NCBI GenBank assembly: GCA_030633225.1
Contig: DAOVTF010000081.1
Location: forward strand, 1 to 7,894
Origin: Flavobacteriaceae bacterium
Lineage (GTDB): Bacteria; Bacteroidota; Bacteroidia; Flavobacteriales; Flavobacteriaceae
Length of the DNA: 7,894 nt
Direction: 5' to 3'
Shown: positions 7,064 through 7,894 of the stretch, in pieces
Numbering within the stretch: the stretch's first letter is position 1
How the letters are laid out: every line of letters begins with the position of its first letter
Notes under the pieces: model-generated
Databases searched by the model: none
What the model saw: the letters and a program-made list of their open reading frames with translations, nothing else
What the model was told of the DNA's origin: nothing
Translations under genes and position numbers: made by a program

Positions 7064-7675
7064 ATGCCTTTTTTAAGAGATAAAAATTTAGTTAACATCT
7101 ACGAAGAGATTGATAAAGCAAATGATACAATCAAAACCTTATCAACTGCTTTGAAAGATGAAGAAGAAAATAATTCTTTGCTTAAAAAGCATAGAATTTT
7201 TTTAGGTGTTTTTGGCTTATTATTATTGATTCTATTTTTATGGTCGTTTTTACCAAAATCAAAACAATATAAAAACGAGTATTTAATTAAGAATAACTTG
7301 AGTTTAATTGATACAGATTCTTTGCATAAAATGCAAAGAAAAGCCAAGCAAGTAGTTTTATTAGATTCGCTTAAGACATCTACTACAGATATGAGTATTG
7401 TTTACAGTGTTCAGATTGGAGCCTATTCAAACTTTAGCTCTAATTTAATTTCTGATGATATTTCGCAAATGGACGCATTTGAAGACAATGGATTTAATAA
7501 ATTTGCAGTTGGTAAATTTACTACATATAAAGAGGTAATTATGTTACGAGAAGATTTAAAAAGATTAGGTTTTGCAGATTGTTTTATTATTGCCAAGTCT
7601 TATGGTATGCCGGTAAACATTCAAGAAGCATTAGATCTTAGTGGCGAAGAATGGATTAGAGGCAGAGTTAAATAA
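7064..7675 (+). CDS. Single-pass membrane protein with C-terminal SPOR-like domain
   Basis: A 203-residue protein, probably of type II topology. Residues 1-43 are charged and helical (NIYEEIDKANDTIKTLSTAL, then KDEEENN), likely a short cytoplasmic coiled coil. Residues 45-63 (IFLGVFGLLLLILFLWSFL) form one membrane helix. Residues 64-112 are a polar linker, and about 113-178 look like a SPOR domain: YSVQIGAYSN opens the first strand, KFAVGKFTTYKE matches the second half, and EDLKRLGFADCFIIA the closing helix and strand. SPOR domains bind glycan strands stripped of stem peptides, the product of amidases such as the one at 2656-3771, so a septal role is reasonable but inferred. The start ATG at 7064 follows the CCG gene by 17 bp and has a purine-rich AAAAGAAAGAG just before it. 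menA begins 20 bp after its stop. I do not recognise a named gene, and the SPOR call rests on pattern, not on a profile search. Confidence 0.75.
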   Translation: MPFLRDKNLVNIYEEIDKANDTIKTLSTALKDEEENNSLLKKHRIFLGVFGLLLLILFLWSFLPKSKQYKNEYLIKNNLSLIDTDSLHKMQRKAKQVVLLDSLKTSTTDMSIVYSVQIGAYSNFSSNLISDDISQMDAFEDNGFNKFAVGKFTTYKEVIMLREDLKRLGFADCFIIAKSYGMPVNIQEALDLSGEEWIRGRVK

Positions 7676-7695
7676 AATTTCAATTTACATTTATT

Positions 7696-7894
7696 TTGAC
7701 ATCATTTAAATCATGGCTTAAAGCTGCACGATTGCGTACTTTACCTTTATCATTTTCAGGTATTATTGTTGGAACATTTTTAGCTTTATCAAATGGCTAT
7801 TTTAATCCTTTGATCTTAATTTTAGCTATTTTAACTACAGTTGGATTTCAAGTAATTTCAAATTTTGCAAATGATTATGGTGATGGTGTTAAAG
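7696..7894 (+). CDS. menA: 1,4-dihydroxy-2-naphthoate polyprenyltransferase MenA (N-terminal part, cut by window edge)
   Basis: The first 66 codons of a UbiA-family membrane prenyltransferase that attaches the isoprenoid tail to 1,4-dihydroxy-2-naphthoate in menaquinone synthesis. The N-terminus SWLKAARLRTLPLSFSGIIV (residues 7-26) is typical of MenA. It is followed by a second hydrophobic stretch (about 38-54) and the start of the Asp-rich prenyl-diphosphate/Mg2+ site, N56-FAND-YGDG, with D60 and D63. No ATG or GTG suits this frame: the TTG at 7696 gives MTSFKSWLKAARLRT, which fits the expected N-terminus, while the ATG at 7713 is in another frame and stops after two codons. It is 20 bp after the SPOR-like gene and likely in the same transcript. 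Bacteroidota generally use menaquinone as their respiratory quinone, which fits the electron-transfer pair upstream. Confidence 0.88.
   Translation, partial: MTSFKSWLKAARLRTLPLSFSGIIVGTFLALSNGYFNPLILILAILTTVGFQVISNFANDYGDGVK

Noticed and set aside
7099..7347. Minus-strand open frame opposite the SPOR-like gene
   Set aside because: It is an antisense frame over the coiled coil and membrane helix of the plus-strand gene, without independent support.
1..7894. Mobile element, CRISPR array, tRNA, rRNA or defence system
   Set aside because: I found no direct-repeat arrays, terminal inverted repeats, transposase or integrase motifs, or tRNA-like cloverleaf. All substantial stretches are explained by conserved housekeeping genes.

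Overview
The window is AT-rich (roughly 30% G+C by eye) and looks like core chromosome of a member of the Bacteroidota, most likely class Flavobacteriia. The reasons are the large Bacteroidota-type LptD, TAnnTTTG-type promoter motifs, near absence of Shine-Dalgarno sites, several apparent TTG starts, and a split heme b/Fe-S/CCG electron-transfer pair. I see no mobile element, CRISPR array, rRNA or tRNA, and no stretch longer than 300 bases without a gene.

Layout: positions 1-2540, minus strand, hold an lptD-type outer-membrane LPS-assembly gene cut at its C-terminus by the window edge. It diverges from a plus-strand series that fills the rest: a periplasmic zinc N-acetylmuramoyl-L-alanine amidase with a C-terminal SPOR-like domain (2656-3771), an MlaD-like MCE lipid-transport protein (TTG start, 3800-4750), a membrane protein with a putative heme b domain and two [4Fe-4S] motifs (4866-6197), its CCG-domain partner (6267-7046), a single-pass membrane protein with a SPOR-like C-terminus (7064-7675), and the first 66 codons of menA (TTG start, 7696 to the edge).

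Two themes run through the window. The first is envelope maintenance: LPS export, peptidoglycan splitting, phospholipid/MCE transport and peptidoglycan-binding SPOR-like domains. The second is menaquinone-linked electron transfer: the 4866-7046 pair resembles a two-gene version of the FadF/EMO-type ETF:quinone oxidoreductases, and menA, which makes the menaquinone precursor, lies just downstream. Tight spacing from 3771 to 3800 and from 7046 to 7696 suggests co-transcription in blocks. The larger gaps at 4751-4865 (115 bp) and 6198-6266 (69 bp, with a hairpin) are possible internal control points.

I do not see a clearly new biological system. The points most worth checking are the split electron-transfer complex, the two SPOR-like proteins around it, the cysteine-free LptD, and the start-codon and overlapping-promoter questions.
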